Assembly: GCA_963457665.1 (NCBI GenBank)
Contig: OY735202.1
Span: 78,400,166-78,464,165, forward strand
DNA: 64,000 nt
Direction: 5' to 3'
From: Thysanoteuthis rhombus
Taxonomy: Eukaryota > Mollusca > Cephalopoda > Oegopsida > Thysanoteuthidae
Shown: positions 1 to 11,839 of the stretch, one piece after another
Layout of the letters: each line of letters starts with the position of its first letter
Numbering within the stretch: the first letter of the stretch is position 1
Made by a program: the position numbers and the translations under genes
Notes under the pieces: generated by a model
Seen by the model: the letters and a program-made list of their open reading frames with translations, nothing else
Database searches by the model: none
Told to the model about the DNA's origin: nothing

Positions 1-1405
1 CTCTAACAAGAATATGAATAAAAATATGAAAAACTTGAATGATGTCTTTTTGGACATTCAAAGAGTTTTTCAGATGATTGAACTCGTTGCTCTTCATATC
101 ATCAACACATTTCAGCCAATCCATTCTACAGCCATCTTCAGGTGTACAATCTGAATGAGATGGTGGTAAACAATATTCCACTGGTAGCCATGCGACAACG
201 TAGGATTTAGGTAATGTCAATTTCTTTTTTTTTCCTTGTTAGGCTTGGATTTCCATAACTTGTTCCTGTTGAGTAGTGGAAGCCACATAGAGTTGAACTC
301 TACACTTGTCTGACTTATGCATTCAGTTGACATGATATGGGCTGCCTTCTAGATTTCCCGTTCAGCTACCATTGGAAATTCTGTTTACCAAGAATAGATC
401 AGCTGAAACATCATGTTAATAACATAAGCAACAAGAATGAGTTTGATCGTCCAAAAAACTCTTTGAATGTTATTGAACTTTTTCAAAAGGCCACCTGAAA
501 ATCCAAGATGGCGGCCATTTTCCAAATTGCGACCCAAGATGGATTTTTTCCATATAAATGTATGTAGTTGGCCAATTAGAATGATCTTGGCATTGATTCA
601 AATGTTTTCAAGCCTGTTGGATTGGACTTTGTTGATTTTATATAGCATACAACCCATCTATCAGTTGGCCTCGGCTGATATTGGCCTATCAGGTATATTA
701 GTATCGGCATATATGGTGTCGTATTTGCACCAATATGAAATATTTTCACAGAACACTAGAAAAAGATGTTTAGGGTAATTTACAAATCGTGTCATCACAT
801 ATTTTGTCTAGCAGAGTGCACTCCTACTGTCTGCAGCAAAGGTAGCCAAGTATGCAATGCATCATAGCTACGCAGACAGTGGTGTGGGACAAGGCTATCA
901 GTGCTGGGCTTTGAAACCCACATCTGGGTTTTTTTTTATGATACCTGGGTTTCTGGGGTTTTATTTTACCATAATGAAATCTCAGTTTTTCCGTAGTAAT
1001 CATATTCATTTGTTTTGGGTATGAGCTCCTTCCAATTGGCTTATTCATTAAAGGTGTTTTTTAGTCTATAGATATTGTATTTTGAATTGTATGAATGAAA
1101 AAATTGATGACTAATTTACAAAAAACAGGATGGTTCACCCATGAGTGAAAAAAAAAATTGTCTTTGGAATGAATAATCGCAGTATCAATACCTGGCCAAA
1201 AAGTCGATAACAAACAACTACTACAAGGACTGAGATTATCATGCGCCATGACACACACACACACACACATATATATGAAAAAAAAAAGCCTGTACCAATT
1301 GATGACTATGGCTTTGCTGAGTCTGGTCAATCAGATCTTATTTTTGGAATGATCCCACTTCACCTCTGATACATGACGTTCCTTAAGCAACAACATCTGA
1401 AAGTG
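1..1405. other. Non-genic stretch upstream of the pseudogene
   Basis: No supportable coding region. A 17-bp inverted repeat pairs 54-70 (ACATTCAAAGAGTTTTT) with 455-471, about 400 bp apart. There is a short (AC)n/(TA)n run near 1251-1276. The predicted frames here are short and have no recognisable domains. Confidence 0.5.
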
Positions 1406-1419
1406 GTTTCACAAAAGTA

Positions 1420-4010
1420 AATTTATTGTTCACGAGTCTAGAAGAGAATTCTCTGGTCAGATGATTGACCAAGCCCATGAACAAAATGATTTAGTCATCA
1501 CAGGTAATAGAGGAACCATTGGATTGACAGAAGACCCGGTAGCTCTTGATAGCAGGGCCTGAGCTAAGCCATCGAGTAGCTGGATACGAGGTTGTGTCAA
1601 ATGTGAAAGGAGCAAAAGATGACTGCAGACATCATGAGGAGACTCTGAATAGCCAGAGATCTTTCTTTCAAAAATTGTTGGTGTGCATCACTGGTGGGGC
1701 AAAAAACAGTTCCAGTCACTTATGAAAGGATTGTAACATGAACGTTCATCTGATTACTAAATCAATGAGAATGCAGTTTCTTTCTTCTAACAATTATTAA
1801 ATCAAGCTCGAGGTGGTTCTTAGGAGAAAGTGCTGAGAGATAAATGTCAGGTGTTCTCATGACTCTTCACCCCATACCAGCATTGTGACTTGCAAGTAAT
1901 CTTCAAGTATGAGAACCAGTTGTCTCCTGCGTCTCTAGGAGATAGTGGCAAGCTTCATACATGTCAGAGGTCATGGTTGGCTGGAATTCTTCAAGCACAA
2001 GTGAATATTCCAGACAAAGAACGATAGTGTGATGTAGTTATCATAGCTCAACGCTGATCAATACCCAGCCTCTATACGCCTCCAAGACTTTAGATTTATC
2101 TAGACATCATTCAGGCAATGGAATCCTACAGTACCAAGTACAAAATGGTAGACATATTGCTTGATATTTAAAAAAAGTCCAAGATCTACGGCCAGGTCAA
2201 AAGGGGTCAAAAAGATGAAACAGAAACTAGGAAGACTCCAAATAACTGTCGAAACTTTCTTCAAGTTGACAGCAACAAGACTGAGCTGTTTGATTTCCTA
2301 GCAGAGAAGATGTGTGAAGCCAAGACGAAAAACTCAGTCATTGTCACAAAAGGAGAAGATGGCATTAGCAATAAAAAGAGGTTCCTGGATGTTGTGTTGT
2401 TATGCTGTCAAGAAGAAGCTGACACATTTTTATTTTAGATTCTGATGCTTATTTTAGAATTGAGTGTAATGTTCATTGAATATACCATTTCAAAGTATGA
2501 ATTTCACTCTATTTAAGCTGAATGTTTTCTTTTCCCTATTTATTCTGGTCTCATTGAAGCGTGAAGATGTAAAAAGCAAATTTGAACAATTTTGTTGAGT
2601 GAGTTCAAAATGATATGTAAACCTGCGGAGACTGCTTGCAATATCAAGAAGTATTTAGCCAGTGGACTGTCAGTGAATGTTCAGCTGAACATTGATTTTG
2701 AAAATTTTGAAATGGAGACAAGAGCCTTGAAAGTAAGGATGTTCTTCTGTGATTGATGTCATCCAATTGAAGGCCATTATTTTGGCAGACTTAGACAAAA
2801 CAACTTTAGAAGTTGTAGAGGAACTAAATGTTGTACGACATTTGTACCAAATTAGAAAAGTAAAAAAGTTTAGTACGTTGCACAGATGACCTTGAATGAA
2901 AAACCAAAAAAATCTTGGATGTTACGTGAATGACCCAAGAACAAAACGAACTAGGCTACAACACTCCACCTCATCCAACTTACTCTTTCTGACTGACTTT
3001 CACTTTATAAACATTTTGACCACCTCCTGCTAGGGAAGGTCTACAAAAACCAAGCAGTAGCAGCAGCTCAAAACATCTTTAATGAATTAATTGATTCCCG
3101 GCCCCCAGAATTCTATGTTTCTGAGATAAATAGATTTGTTTCTAATTAGCAAAAATGTGTAGTTTCTGAAGGTTCTTATTCTGATTAATAACTTTTATTC
3201 TAGAGTGAGACACACTGCTTTAAGATTGATGGTGAAAGAAACTGCAATTATTTTTGCAGCAATCTGATACATATGAAGGATTTGGTAACAGATGATTGAA
3301 AGTCTTTCATCATCAAAGCTAATGACACTGATCTCCTCATCATAGCAATATCTATACTGCCGTCCTTACAGTACCTTGGTCTTGAGAACACTGGGTTGCC
3401 TTTGGCTTGTGAGCCGATGTCCAATGGATTTTAGTCCAAAAGGAAGCAAATGGCCTGAGAAAACTAGTGGAATACTTTCATATGATGCTGTTGCTGCCTT
3501 CCACAATAAAGGGAAAAGGACCGTGTGACAAACTTAAAACTCCTGTGATGAGCTTTCTGAAACCTTCACCAATCTCAGCTGGCATCCAACATCTTGTGAT
3601 CTTGACCTTATGTATAATAGATAAATCAAGTGCAGCCACAGATGTGGATGAAGCAAGACTGGATCTCTTTATCCAGCAAGCAGAGGTCGTACAACTCAAT
3701 TCCACCAATACAGACAATGCTAAGTGAGCATATCGAGCATGCTGCTCGTCAGGCTGAGATTATCTAGGGTCAAGTTAGCATCTCCGGGCCAGACCCCAAC
3801 AGTCTTGTCAACTGGGAGTGGTTGCATAATGAAGAGACGTGGCAAGTACGTTCGTCAACATGACCCCCATTTGCAGCCAGTGTTCTGACCAAGTGTTCCT
3901 GTAAGAAAAGCTGAAACCAGAGATACGAATGCTTCAACCCATAGATTTTATGTACAACTTTCTGCTGTTCCGTATGTGAGCAGTAGAAACAAAAGGAATT
4001 CACAGATGAA
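1420..4010 (+). pseudogene. Decayed copy of a multicopy invertebrate ORF family (function unknown)
   Basis: Frameshifted and stop-ridden, but readable pieces line up in order with a large protein family that I recall from many mollusc and cnidarian genomes, where it is usually left uncharacterised. Pieces: GQMIDQAHEQNDLVI and GTIGLTEDPVAL near 1450-1545; HHEETLNSQRSF near 1630; FKYENQLSPASLGDSGKLH near 1905-1955; NFLQVDSNKTELFDFLAEKM near 2255-2315; VIVTKGEDGIS near 2340; QEEADT near 2410. After an unrelated block come NDTDLLIIAISILPSLQYLG near 3320-3375, a GPEKTSGIL-like stretch, AFHNKGK near 3500, DEARLDLFIQQ near 3645 and NASTHRFYVQLSAVP near 3930. Multicopy behaviour suggests mobile or retro-duplicated origin. 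No function is claimed. Confidence 0.72.
2440..3215. other. Insertion interrupting the decayed ORF
   Basis: About 0.78 kb separates two parts of the pseudogene that are adjacent in the intact family (the EEADT motif and the following NDTDLL segment). I find no clear terminal repeats or target-site duplication and do not recognise the content. The boundaries are approximate. Confidence 0.5.
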
Positions 4011-4079
4011 CAGTTATATTAACATCCTTCTTTGATACTTTTCTGATTAACTTATGTTGGTAATCTCTTTCAGTTACTT

Positions 4080-4380
4080 TTCAGTTACTAATTTTGTATT
4101 ATATACACAGGGGAGGGGGATTCAAAAAAAAGATTCACTACTCATTGAGAAAAGTGTGTTCATGCAGAATTTGAAGCTTAAACTCTGAATGCTTAGAGCT
4201 TGACAAAGTGTAGAAACAGAGATAAATACAAATTTGATTGTCAGAACACATGAATAACTTAGACACAGCAAAAATATTTAATCTGGTTTTTTTGTGGGTA
4301 ATAGTGATTAATAACAACAGATGATATGTATGTGAAAAGTTGTTTTTTCTCAACCTCCAGGTGACCTACGTCTTTTGGCA
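4080..4380 (-). repeat. Dispersed repeat, family A' (reverse copy)
   Basis: Shares AGAACACATGAATAACTTAG, the 'actcattgag' segment and the terminal 'acgtcttttggcagaata' segment with copies near 4790-5490 and 63459-63565. Relative to other family A members it is on the minus strand. Confidence 0.6.
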
Positions 4381-4789
4381 GAATATAACTTAATTTGAAA
4401 TATTCCTTATTTTTATTTAGAAAGGAACAGGTATAAAAAGAAATTCAAGTAGCTTACCAATGGAGTAAGGAGACAGAAGGGGAGAAAAGGAAGTTTGTTT
4501 GTTTGATAAGAGGGTAGGAAGAGAGGGGAAGGAAAGACAATTAGATAGTTTATTGGGGGGCGGGGTAGGAAAAATCGGGCATATGAATCTTATCTATGTT
4601 TGTGTAACAATTTGATAAAATCATAGACCAGCACAAAGGATTGGAAGGGATAAGGGAGACAATGAGAAGATACAGGCATTGGTTGAAAAAAATACTAAAG
4701 CATGAAATAATACTTAGATTTGGTTTTAGTTTTAGTTTAGGTATCAATAACCGAGGAATTTCCCCATGGGTACAGCTAGTGTATATATA

Positions 4790-5490
4790 TATGTTAGAAC
4801 CCATGAATAATCTAAACCCAGCAAAAGTATTTAAACTGGTCTGTTGTAGGTAGTGGTGATTAATAAGATGTATGTGATATATGTGAAAAGGTGTTTTTTC
4901 TCGACCACCCTGTAACCAATGTCTTTTGGCAGCATGTCATGTCGGATGTGATCAATTAAAAAATTGGAAAAATGGGTGATCAATTAATGTTATTTTTCTT
5001 GCCTTTTGTTAGGCATTAAAAGGTCCAAATTTTCAAAACACAAGGTTGGACACAGAATAAAGGACCAATTTAGCATGAACTTATATTGAAAATTGCCCCC
5101 CCCCTTACTAAGACCTTATTTTGGGAGGGAATTTGAAAAAAGGAAAAGAAGATTTTCTGTACTCATTGAGGGAAGTTTGTGTATAGAATTTCAAGTTTTT
5201 ACTCTGAACAGTTAGGGCTGGGCAAAGTCCGGACACATAGGTATTTTCTCTGAAAAAGATGGCTGGCCCCTATTGAAATGCATCGAACTACGCCCACAGA
5301 ATAATAATAAAAAATTGACATGTAACACCAATCTCTTGAGTTTTTCTCTTCACCAACCAATTGTGATTTTTATCTACATTCTGTCGGATCACTTCACATC
5401 CACAATACAAACATACATAGATACATATGTCAGTACGCATGAACAACATAAACTGAACAACAGTATCTAAACCAGTTTTGTGGGTAGCGG
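4790..5490 (-). repeat. Dispersed repeat, family A/A' composite (reverse)
   Basis: From 4890 to about 5130 this is the reverse complement of the family A 3' half (CAATGTCTTTTGGCAGCATG, then the TGATCA-containing block, then GGACCAATTTAGCATGAACT). It continues into the A'-specific arm (ACTCATTGAGGGAAGT and CTAAACCAGTTTTGTGGGTA) also seen at 4080-4380 and near the right end of the window. Confidence 0.65.
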
Positions 5491-5633
5491 TGATCAAAAG
5501 ATATAGATATATATTAATTGAACCGATATTGTGGCATAAATCTCCTAGATGTTCTGCAAAGAAATACAATGATTGAGTTTTCTAAACTCTTCTACATTTT
5601 CTTGAATTTCATATAGACCCGCATTTATACTTC

Positions 5634-6170
5634 TTACCACCAACCAAAACAATCAACAAAGGTTTCTCCTGTTTTTCAGGTGAGTCTGGCTGACTATCTA
5701 TCTGTTGCGCATACAGGCTGCACTAATGGAGCTAGATGGCTGAAAATTTCAACATTTACTCCTTCTCATGTTTAGAAAAAGCAATTTTTTTATTAAATAA
5801 AATTCCCCTCCAAATGGGTTTTTTAGTGTGTGTGTGTGTGGGGGGGTCAATTTACAAAAATTTGGAAAAATAACTGAATTTTCAAAAAAAAAGCATGAAT
5901 GTTGCCAGGCACAGACAAACCAAGGGACCAATTTACCATTAAATCACATTGCAAATTGAAAACCTATTTTTAGGGTGAATTTTAAGAAAAGGACATTTAT
6001 TTAAACATGATAAGGAGAGAAGGTTTAAATTTTCAGCCATCTAGCTTCATTGGTGAGGCCTGTAAGCATGACACAAACACAGATGGCGAGCCAACCAGAA
6101 TCATTTGAAAACTGAAGAAACCTATGATGACAGCCTTAGTGACAGTTTTGGTTGATGGTTTATAATATTT
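5634..6170. mobile_element. Foldback (head-to-head) copy of dispersed family A
   Basis: The left arm, 5634-5855, reads in family A plus orientation (CAACAAAGGTTTCTCC, CATACAGGCTGCAC, GGAGCTAGATGGCTGAAAAT). From about 5856 to 6170 the same element reads in reverse (TTTCAGCCATCTAGCTTCAT, GAAGAAACCTATGATGACAG). The outer ends are near-perfect inverted repeats: ACCACCAACCAAAAC at the left and GTTTTGGTTGATGGT at the right. This could be two opposed insertions or a foldback element. Confidence 0.65.
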
Positions 6171-6289
6171 CATCCCTGCAACAAATTTTTGTTGGGAAAA
6201 TTGATGAAAATAGATTTGGGTATATATTACATCCAGCCTCATTTACATTCAATTGGTTCTTTGAATAATCCAAGGACAGTATTTGTTCC

Positions 6290-6450
6290 AAAGGGGCATG
6301 TTTGGAAAGGGTAGGACTTTATGAACAGCTTACCATAATTGTTGGGAAAAATAATTTTTCATCTGTTGTACGAAACTATGGTTTTGAAGTATTTCTGTCA
6401 ATTCTCTTCAGTGTTGTCATTTTATACTGCCTAGATTTAGATTTATAAAT
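6290..6450 (+). repeat. Dispersed repeat, family D
   Basis: Shares the order 'ttttgaagtatttctgtcaa', 'ttcagtgttg' and 'tagatttagatt' with 25370-25575 (plus strand). It is related in reverse to 24400-24740 and 54755-54870. Nature unknown. Confidence 0.5.
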
Positions 6451-7019
6451 AAAAAGTGAGAAAATACACTCTCGTCTATTCCACATTGATGAAAAAATTA
6501 TTTCTTCTACCTTTGTTTCTAATGGAAAAACAAATTGTAAAAAAAAGGCAGTCGAATAAGAAGAAAAAGGAGAATATTATTCCTCCAATTGGTCCTGATG
6601 AATCAAGAAAAACAAAAGAATTAATTTATGTTATCGTTAATAGCAATAATCACAACAGAAATTCAAAAGAAAATTCTGTTTTGTCATCATCTAATTATAA
6701 TTTAATCTAATCTTGTACTGAAAAAAAATTTGGAAAAAAACCCAAACCTGATTCTCTCTCTCTTTCTCTTTCCCTCCATGCTCACCAAAGATTTTATGTC
6801 TATAAACACATGTTCGTGAACACTGGTGACGTAAGTCATGCAACCTTGTTCTACAGAAAAATTTTTTGGAAAAAACATGTGATTCTCTTTCTGTATCTCT
6901 CTCACTCTCTTTTCACTCTCTCTGTCACACTGTCTCTTTACTCTCTGAATAGCATAAACAAACTGCTTGGTTCATTTTTACTAAAAGAATTTTCATTTGG
7001 GCTAAACATTTCCCACATT

Positions 7020-7760
7020 ATTTAATACTAGATGAAGTACCCGTCTTTGCAGGGTAAGAGGTCAAGATTCCATGAATTCTTCCTTAGCCCATGTCCCACC
7101 CCTCCACATAATTTAATCAGAATTAATCGAAAACTTTTGGAGATATTCTATTATATGGATGTATAGCTACGATGTAGGAGAGGTAACTGTACATGGGTTG
7201 CCCCCTTCCTCGATTATATGATATAATTTGATGTTTACATTTTCTAGTTTACATACTCTATGTATGCCGTGAGAAAAGAAAAATTATCACTTTTGTTGGG
7301 AGAATGGTTGAAAATAGATTTGGGTTCTATTTTATTGCCAGCATCATTACCATTCTCCGGGCTCTGTCAATGAAATTGCCAAGGGAAGTAATTGTGCATG
7401 GATCCAACCAAAAATATAATCACTTATTCTGAAGTCCATTATTGATATTTCAACAAAATTTCATTGAAATTCATTTAAATTGCCTTCATCCCAGTGAGAA
7501 AGACTGGGCCAGATCCGGGAGGGAGGGTGGGGGGCAATGTTCCAGTTGTCCCCTACGACTGACGCCCATGGACGTACAAGAAGTAATAGTACTTATGGAT
7601 TCGATCTAAAATTCAATCACAGACCTCATCGTCCATTTTTTCCTTGAATTTCTTTGAAATTCATTGAGAACTTTCAGAGATATCGTGTGGACAGATAGAT
7701 ATACGGACGGAGACGACCGAGTAGACACACCTCTATAACTTCGTTGACTGATCTAAATAA
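7020..7760 (+). repeat. Dispersed repeat, family B (two adjoining partial copies)
   Basis: Contains AGCTACGATGTAGGAGAGGT, GAACTTTTGGAGATATT, 'ttcattgaaattcatt' and GAGATATCGTGTGGAC. The same modules recur near 21500-21725, 30840-30960, 37575-37745, 47400-47520 and 59810-59950. No coding capacity seen. Confidence 0.55.
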
Positions 7761-8199
7761 ACAAACAGGTTTATTTTTGGTACAAGAGTTTTATACTGGG
7801 TTAACATTTCTCACATTATTTATATATTACAACAAGGGAAACAAATATTCAGTGACATCACATTTACTTAACATTTTGTATGCCAACTATTAAATGTAAA
7901 ACTATATTTGATTGATCAAAAAAATTGGGCTGTCCAATCAGTACTCAGCTCTTATAAGCAGTCGGCATCTATTTTCGTACTGTGCCAATTACAGTTTTTA
8001 CTCCCCTCATTAAATGACTGTTTTGCATATATATTATTGATACTTTTGTGTGATACAAACAAAACATAATGACTGTTGTATTTGAGAAAAAATTAAATGA
8101 TAATATTGATTCTATTTTTTTGTGTCTGAGCGGAGAAAAATTGAAGGATAGAGTACGTTTGTGTTGAACTTACCGTCATTGTACGAACAGTTCTTGGAT

Positions 8200-8360
8200 A
8201 TATGTTAAACAAAGCTGTTCGGTCTGGCAGATTTAGATGTTTTACATTTAAATTTAGATTATTTTGGTGGCGTTTAGATGTGAGAAACTGTTTTTAGATG
8301 TTAGATGTAAATTAGGACTTATTAAAATAAAGTTTAGATATCTTTAGATTATTTTTCCAG
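8200..8360 (+). repeat. T/A-rich stretch with repeated 'tttagat' motif (family D-like)
   Basis: Short repeats of 'tttagatgtt' and 'tttagattatttt'. They resemble, in reverse complement, the 'atctaaaatgatctaaaaaa' repeats at 24580-24730. Confidence 0.4.
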
Positions 8361-8778
8361 ATTGTTGATATATTGGATGAATTAAGTCTTATTTAATTCG
8401 ATTTATTTCATTAGATGTATTGTGAAACATTATTAATCTCTTACTATTACAATTTACCCCCATCTGAATTTTTGTTGCATCTCTATTGCAACTGAACTCC
8501 AGGGCAAGACAAGGAAATGCCCGGGCTCTTAGCAGCCTTACCCGAACCTTATTCGCAAAATTTAACTTCATTTGATATTGTTACCTAAAATACTTTGCTC
8601 GTCCTCATAGTTTTCTGGAGGAAACGCTGGTGCAGGCACTGTACTCGGGTCAGCTTCCCTCCGGCAGTAAGAACAAAAAATAAACTAAATTAACCACGAA
8701 TCAGAATAAAGAATAAGTATCTTGTGAGAACCAAACTCACAAGCCTCTATGACAAGAGAGTGGAATTATATTTTCACT

Positions 8779-8870
8779 GGTTCCTGTAGCTCAGTGGTAA
8801 GAGCGGTCAGGCATGAACCAAGCTACCCTCCAGTATAGAGGGCTGTAAGAATGATTCTCACATGGAACTT
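8779..8870 (+). repeat. tRNA-derived SINE fragment
   Basis: TAGCTCAGTGGTAAGAGC at 8787-8804 is a perfect tRNA A-box and D-arm. The downstream GATTCTCAC at about 8854 is only a weak B-box, and the arms do not fold as a complete tRNA. I therefore call it a SINE head or tRNA relic rather than a functional tRNA gene. Confidence 0.5.
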
Positions 8871-9219
8871 ATTCCCTGTTCTGACAACTTGAATGAAACA
8901 ATCATATTGTATTTGGGATGCTATTCTGGGTTATATTTCTGATGCAACACTTACCAAATCCTTAATGAGGTCAAAAATACAAGGGAGGTAATTCAGTATT
9001 AGAATGCAAAATTTGTGACTGATGCTAACCTAGATTTTCTCTGACTAATTAGTGGATCATCCAAATATGTAGCATTGTCAATTTAATATAATTTCATTAA
9101 AATTTTAGTGTTATTCTGTCTATTTTGATAAAGCATGCAGTCTTCTTCTTCTTCTTCTTAATTATAATAATGATAATGATGATGATGATGATTACGATGA
9201 TAATAAGATAATAATAATA

Positions 9220-9480
9220 TTAGGGAGGTCTAGAGTGAAGGATATTATACATATAATCAAGCAACAAAAATGGAGATGGCCTAGGTACTTAGCAAAATGA
9301 GATGCTCACAGGAGGGTCAAAAAGATAACCAATTGGCACCGTAAGCACAGTAGGAAAAGACCAGACACAAGATGGACAGATAAGATCCAACGGTTCGGCA
9401 GAGGTCAGTGCAATCGCGGTTGTCATGGAAGGAGATGGGAATGGTCTTTGCCCGCTAGTGGACTTATAATTGATGGTGAT
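9220..9480 (+). mobile_element. 3' end of a non-LTR retrotransposon (LINE), decayed
   Basis: Frames read RVKDIIHIIKQQKWRWPRYL, AKM, then KKITNWHRKHSRKRPDTRWT, DKI and GRRWEWSLPASGLIIDGDD. This is the typical C-terminus of RTE/jockey-like reverse-transcriptase proteins ('KLKWxWAGHxAR...GRPxxRWxDDI'). It ends in a TGATGATGA-like 3' tail. Frameshifts make it non-functional. It lies about 170 bp upstream of LC3 exon 1. Confidence 0.75.
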
Positions 9481-9645
9481 GATGAATGTGTTGTATATTT
9501 TCAGATTATTTTTCTGGGGTATTTAAATATTTTTAGATAATTTCTGTCACAATTTTGGATGTAAAATTTGAAAACATTTGGCAACATTTGTTTGGTTTTT
9601 GCAGTGTTTTCAATGTGCGTTGCTTAAAAAACCTCGACGAGAAAA

Positions 9646-9688
9646 ATGAATGATACACAGAGACCTTTCCGTGAAAGACGGACGTTTT
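9646..9688 (+). CDS. MAP1LC3: LC3 coding exon 1 (start codon)
   Basis: Encodes MNDTQRPFRERRTF plus one base of codon 15, then a GTAAGT donor at 9689. The ATG has A at -3. It matches the first coding exon of vertebrate LC3 genes, which also ends just after the RRTF/RRSF motif. It was chosen because it is the only upstream segment that supplies this N-terminus in the right phase for the exon at 36449. A tttttgcag acceptor-like string ends at 9604, so this may be a second exon after a 5'UTR intron. The 26.8-kb gap to the next exon is the main uncertainty. Confidence 0.87.
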
Positions 9689-9842
9689 GTAAGTAAAATC
9701 ATACCCAGATCCTTTTATTTTTCTATTTTATCTCTATTCCCATCTTTTTTCTTTCTTCTGCGATTGTTCTTGAATTGCAGAATATCAGCTTTTATCGAAT
9801 AACCCGGGTATACATTAAGCACGTTACGCTACACGCAACAAG

Positions 9843-10575
9843 GTGGTTATAAAATGGGGGATGAATTTACTACTTCTTTAAAACCAAAAATAGAACCCCC
9901 CTTAAGGTCGTCACGGAATCGAGGGTCTATTTACTATTTTAATTGGACCGAAAACAATTTCTTTATTTTACCACCAGTCCCATCTGGTCATATAGTGGGG
10001 GATTTATTTACTACTTGTTCAAACAAGAAAACTGTACCCTCAGAGTGGTCGATAGATTTCGAAGATTTTACTACTTGAATAAAAAATTACTGATCCTCTC
10101 AATGGTCATAAAGTGGGGGATCTGTTTATCACTTGTTCAAAGAAGAAAACTGGACCCGTCAAGTGATCGTAAAGTGGGGGATCGATTTATGACTTGTTTA
10201 TAATATAAAACTGATCCCCTAGGAAGTTATAAAGTGAGTATTCGTGTGGTTGGGCAACTACTTGTTAAAAGAAGGAAACTGAATTTCCGAGCTGGTCATA
10301 AAGTGGGGGGTCATTTCACCACTCGTTTAAAGAAGAAAACTGAACCCCCAAGGTGGTCCTTGTTTAAATTAAAGAACTGAACCCCTAATGTGGTCATAAA
10401 GTAAGGGATTGGTTTACTACTTGTTCATAGAAAAAAGTGAACCCTCCAAGATGGTCATAAAGTGGGTGATCGGTTTCTGACTAGTTTGAACATGGAAACT
10501 GAACCCCCCGAAGCGGTCATAAAGTGGGTGATCGGTTTACGACATGGTTATAGAGGAAAACTGAACCCCCTGTTC
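9843..10575 (+). repeat. Degenerate ~62-bp minisatellite, about 12 units, just inside LC3 intron 1
   Basis: Each unit begins GGTCATAAAGTGGGGGATCG (or variants) and ends around AAAACTGAACCCCC. Clear unit starts include 9843, 9986, 10104, 10454 and 10516. The last two full units are 62 bp apart. Some units are shortened (a remnant of about 37 bp near 10350) or expanded. It begins 155 bp after the LC3 exon 1 donor. Confidence 0.85.
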
Positions 10576-11635
10576 TATTGTTTTCTATTGGAGATCGATG
10601 CGTGCATTGACGTTTGAGGCTTTTAGGAACATTTGTTTAATTAATTTCAAGAAGGATTCGAAATAAAAAAAGAAAAAAGAAAGATTATTTTTAATTTAAA
10701 TTTCATGTTTCAATGTTTCTTCCCAAATATATATTAGCATCATATTTTTTGTTTTATGTTCGATGAATTAAATTTTTTACCCTCCGAACTTTCTTTCTTG
10801 TAGTTCGTGATTTTATTTCATCCAGATGTTTTTTTCAAATAAGTTTTGTTCATTTATTTTATATTTTAAAATGGATTTTATTTTAGCTCAAAAAATGTAA
10901 AAATTAAAGTTTTAGAATCAGAAGATTAGATTAATTAATTAATCTTTACTTACTTTGGGTATTAACACTTTATTTTCTTTTGTTTTCTTTTAGTTAATTG
11001 TTTATTTTCAACATCTTGACGTAATTAAGAAAATATTTACAAATACTATCCCGATGAAATTTAATACAAAAATAGATATCTGTTTAGGATGTGACAATAA
11101 TAATTCTATTATTGTCTTTTGGCAGTTGTTACCTTTCCCGTTTTTAATGACTGCTGGTCCTGTCACGTTGGTATCTTTAGCCTTAGTTAATCGCCAGTGT
11201 CTGTTTGCTGAAACGGCAGTCATTTTAAAACGGGAAAGATAACAGTTGCTCTCTTCTTAGAAAGCTTCGTAAGGTTTGCAAATTGCAAAGCGAAAATTAA
11301 AATATCATTTTCAGTTTTTTAATTTTTAAAAAATTTTCGCATTTTATCTGAGTACTTGATATTTAATTATAGATTTTCTTTTCCCGATGATCATGGTATT
11401 TATTTATATAGTTGTTTCTAGAGAAAATAATTGTAGATATTCTTTGAGAATTAATTATACACGATCGTTTTTTCCTCTTTTCAATTTTTTTAATAAACTT
11501 AATTTGAATAACGAGCTGCAAACAAGATAAAGATATTTTCTTTTGGGAAATGAGTGAAAAAAACATCTGAAAAGATCAGGTGGTGTCCAGTTCGATTTTT
11601 ATCATTTGCCAACATCATCGGATGATGATTATGCA

Positions 11636-11637
<2 letters not shown>

Positions 11638-11711
<74 letters not shown>
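11638..11711. repeat. (TA)n microsatellite with short (TG)n end
   Basis: About 60 bp of uninterrupted TA followed by TGTGTGTG. The frames that read YIYIYI across it are artefacts. Confidence 0.95.
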
Positions 11712-11839
11712 AGAACAAAGGTCAAGGTTTGGAGTAACCAATTATGCAAGAGAACAGAATCCAACTCATTAACCTTTTTAATGCAAATCCGTTTAAAAGG
11801 AACGACTGCTTTTAGGGACCAAAACTAGTGTTCTTATGT

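Noticed and set aside
4641..4853. 70-residue frame near 4.7 kb
   Set aside because: Overlaps dispersed repeat A', and a comparable frame is open on the other strand.
6456..6710. 84-residue Lys/Asn-rich frame
   Set aside because: Composition is what AT-rich non-coding DNA gives. No family resemblance.
8787..8870. Functional tRNA gene
   Set aside because: Good A-box, but no matching acceptor stem, anticodon arm or intact B-box.
11499..11828. Frames with long Tyr-Ile runs
   Set aside because: Translation of a (TA)n microsatellite. Similar cases at 15587, 29143, 46835, 60306 and 63149 were dropped for the same reason.
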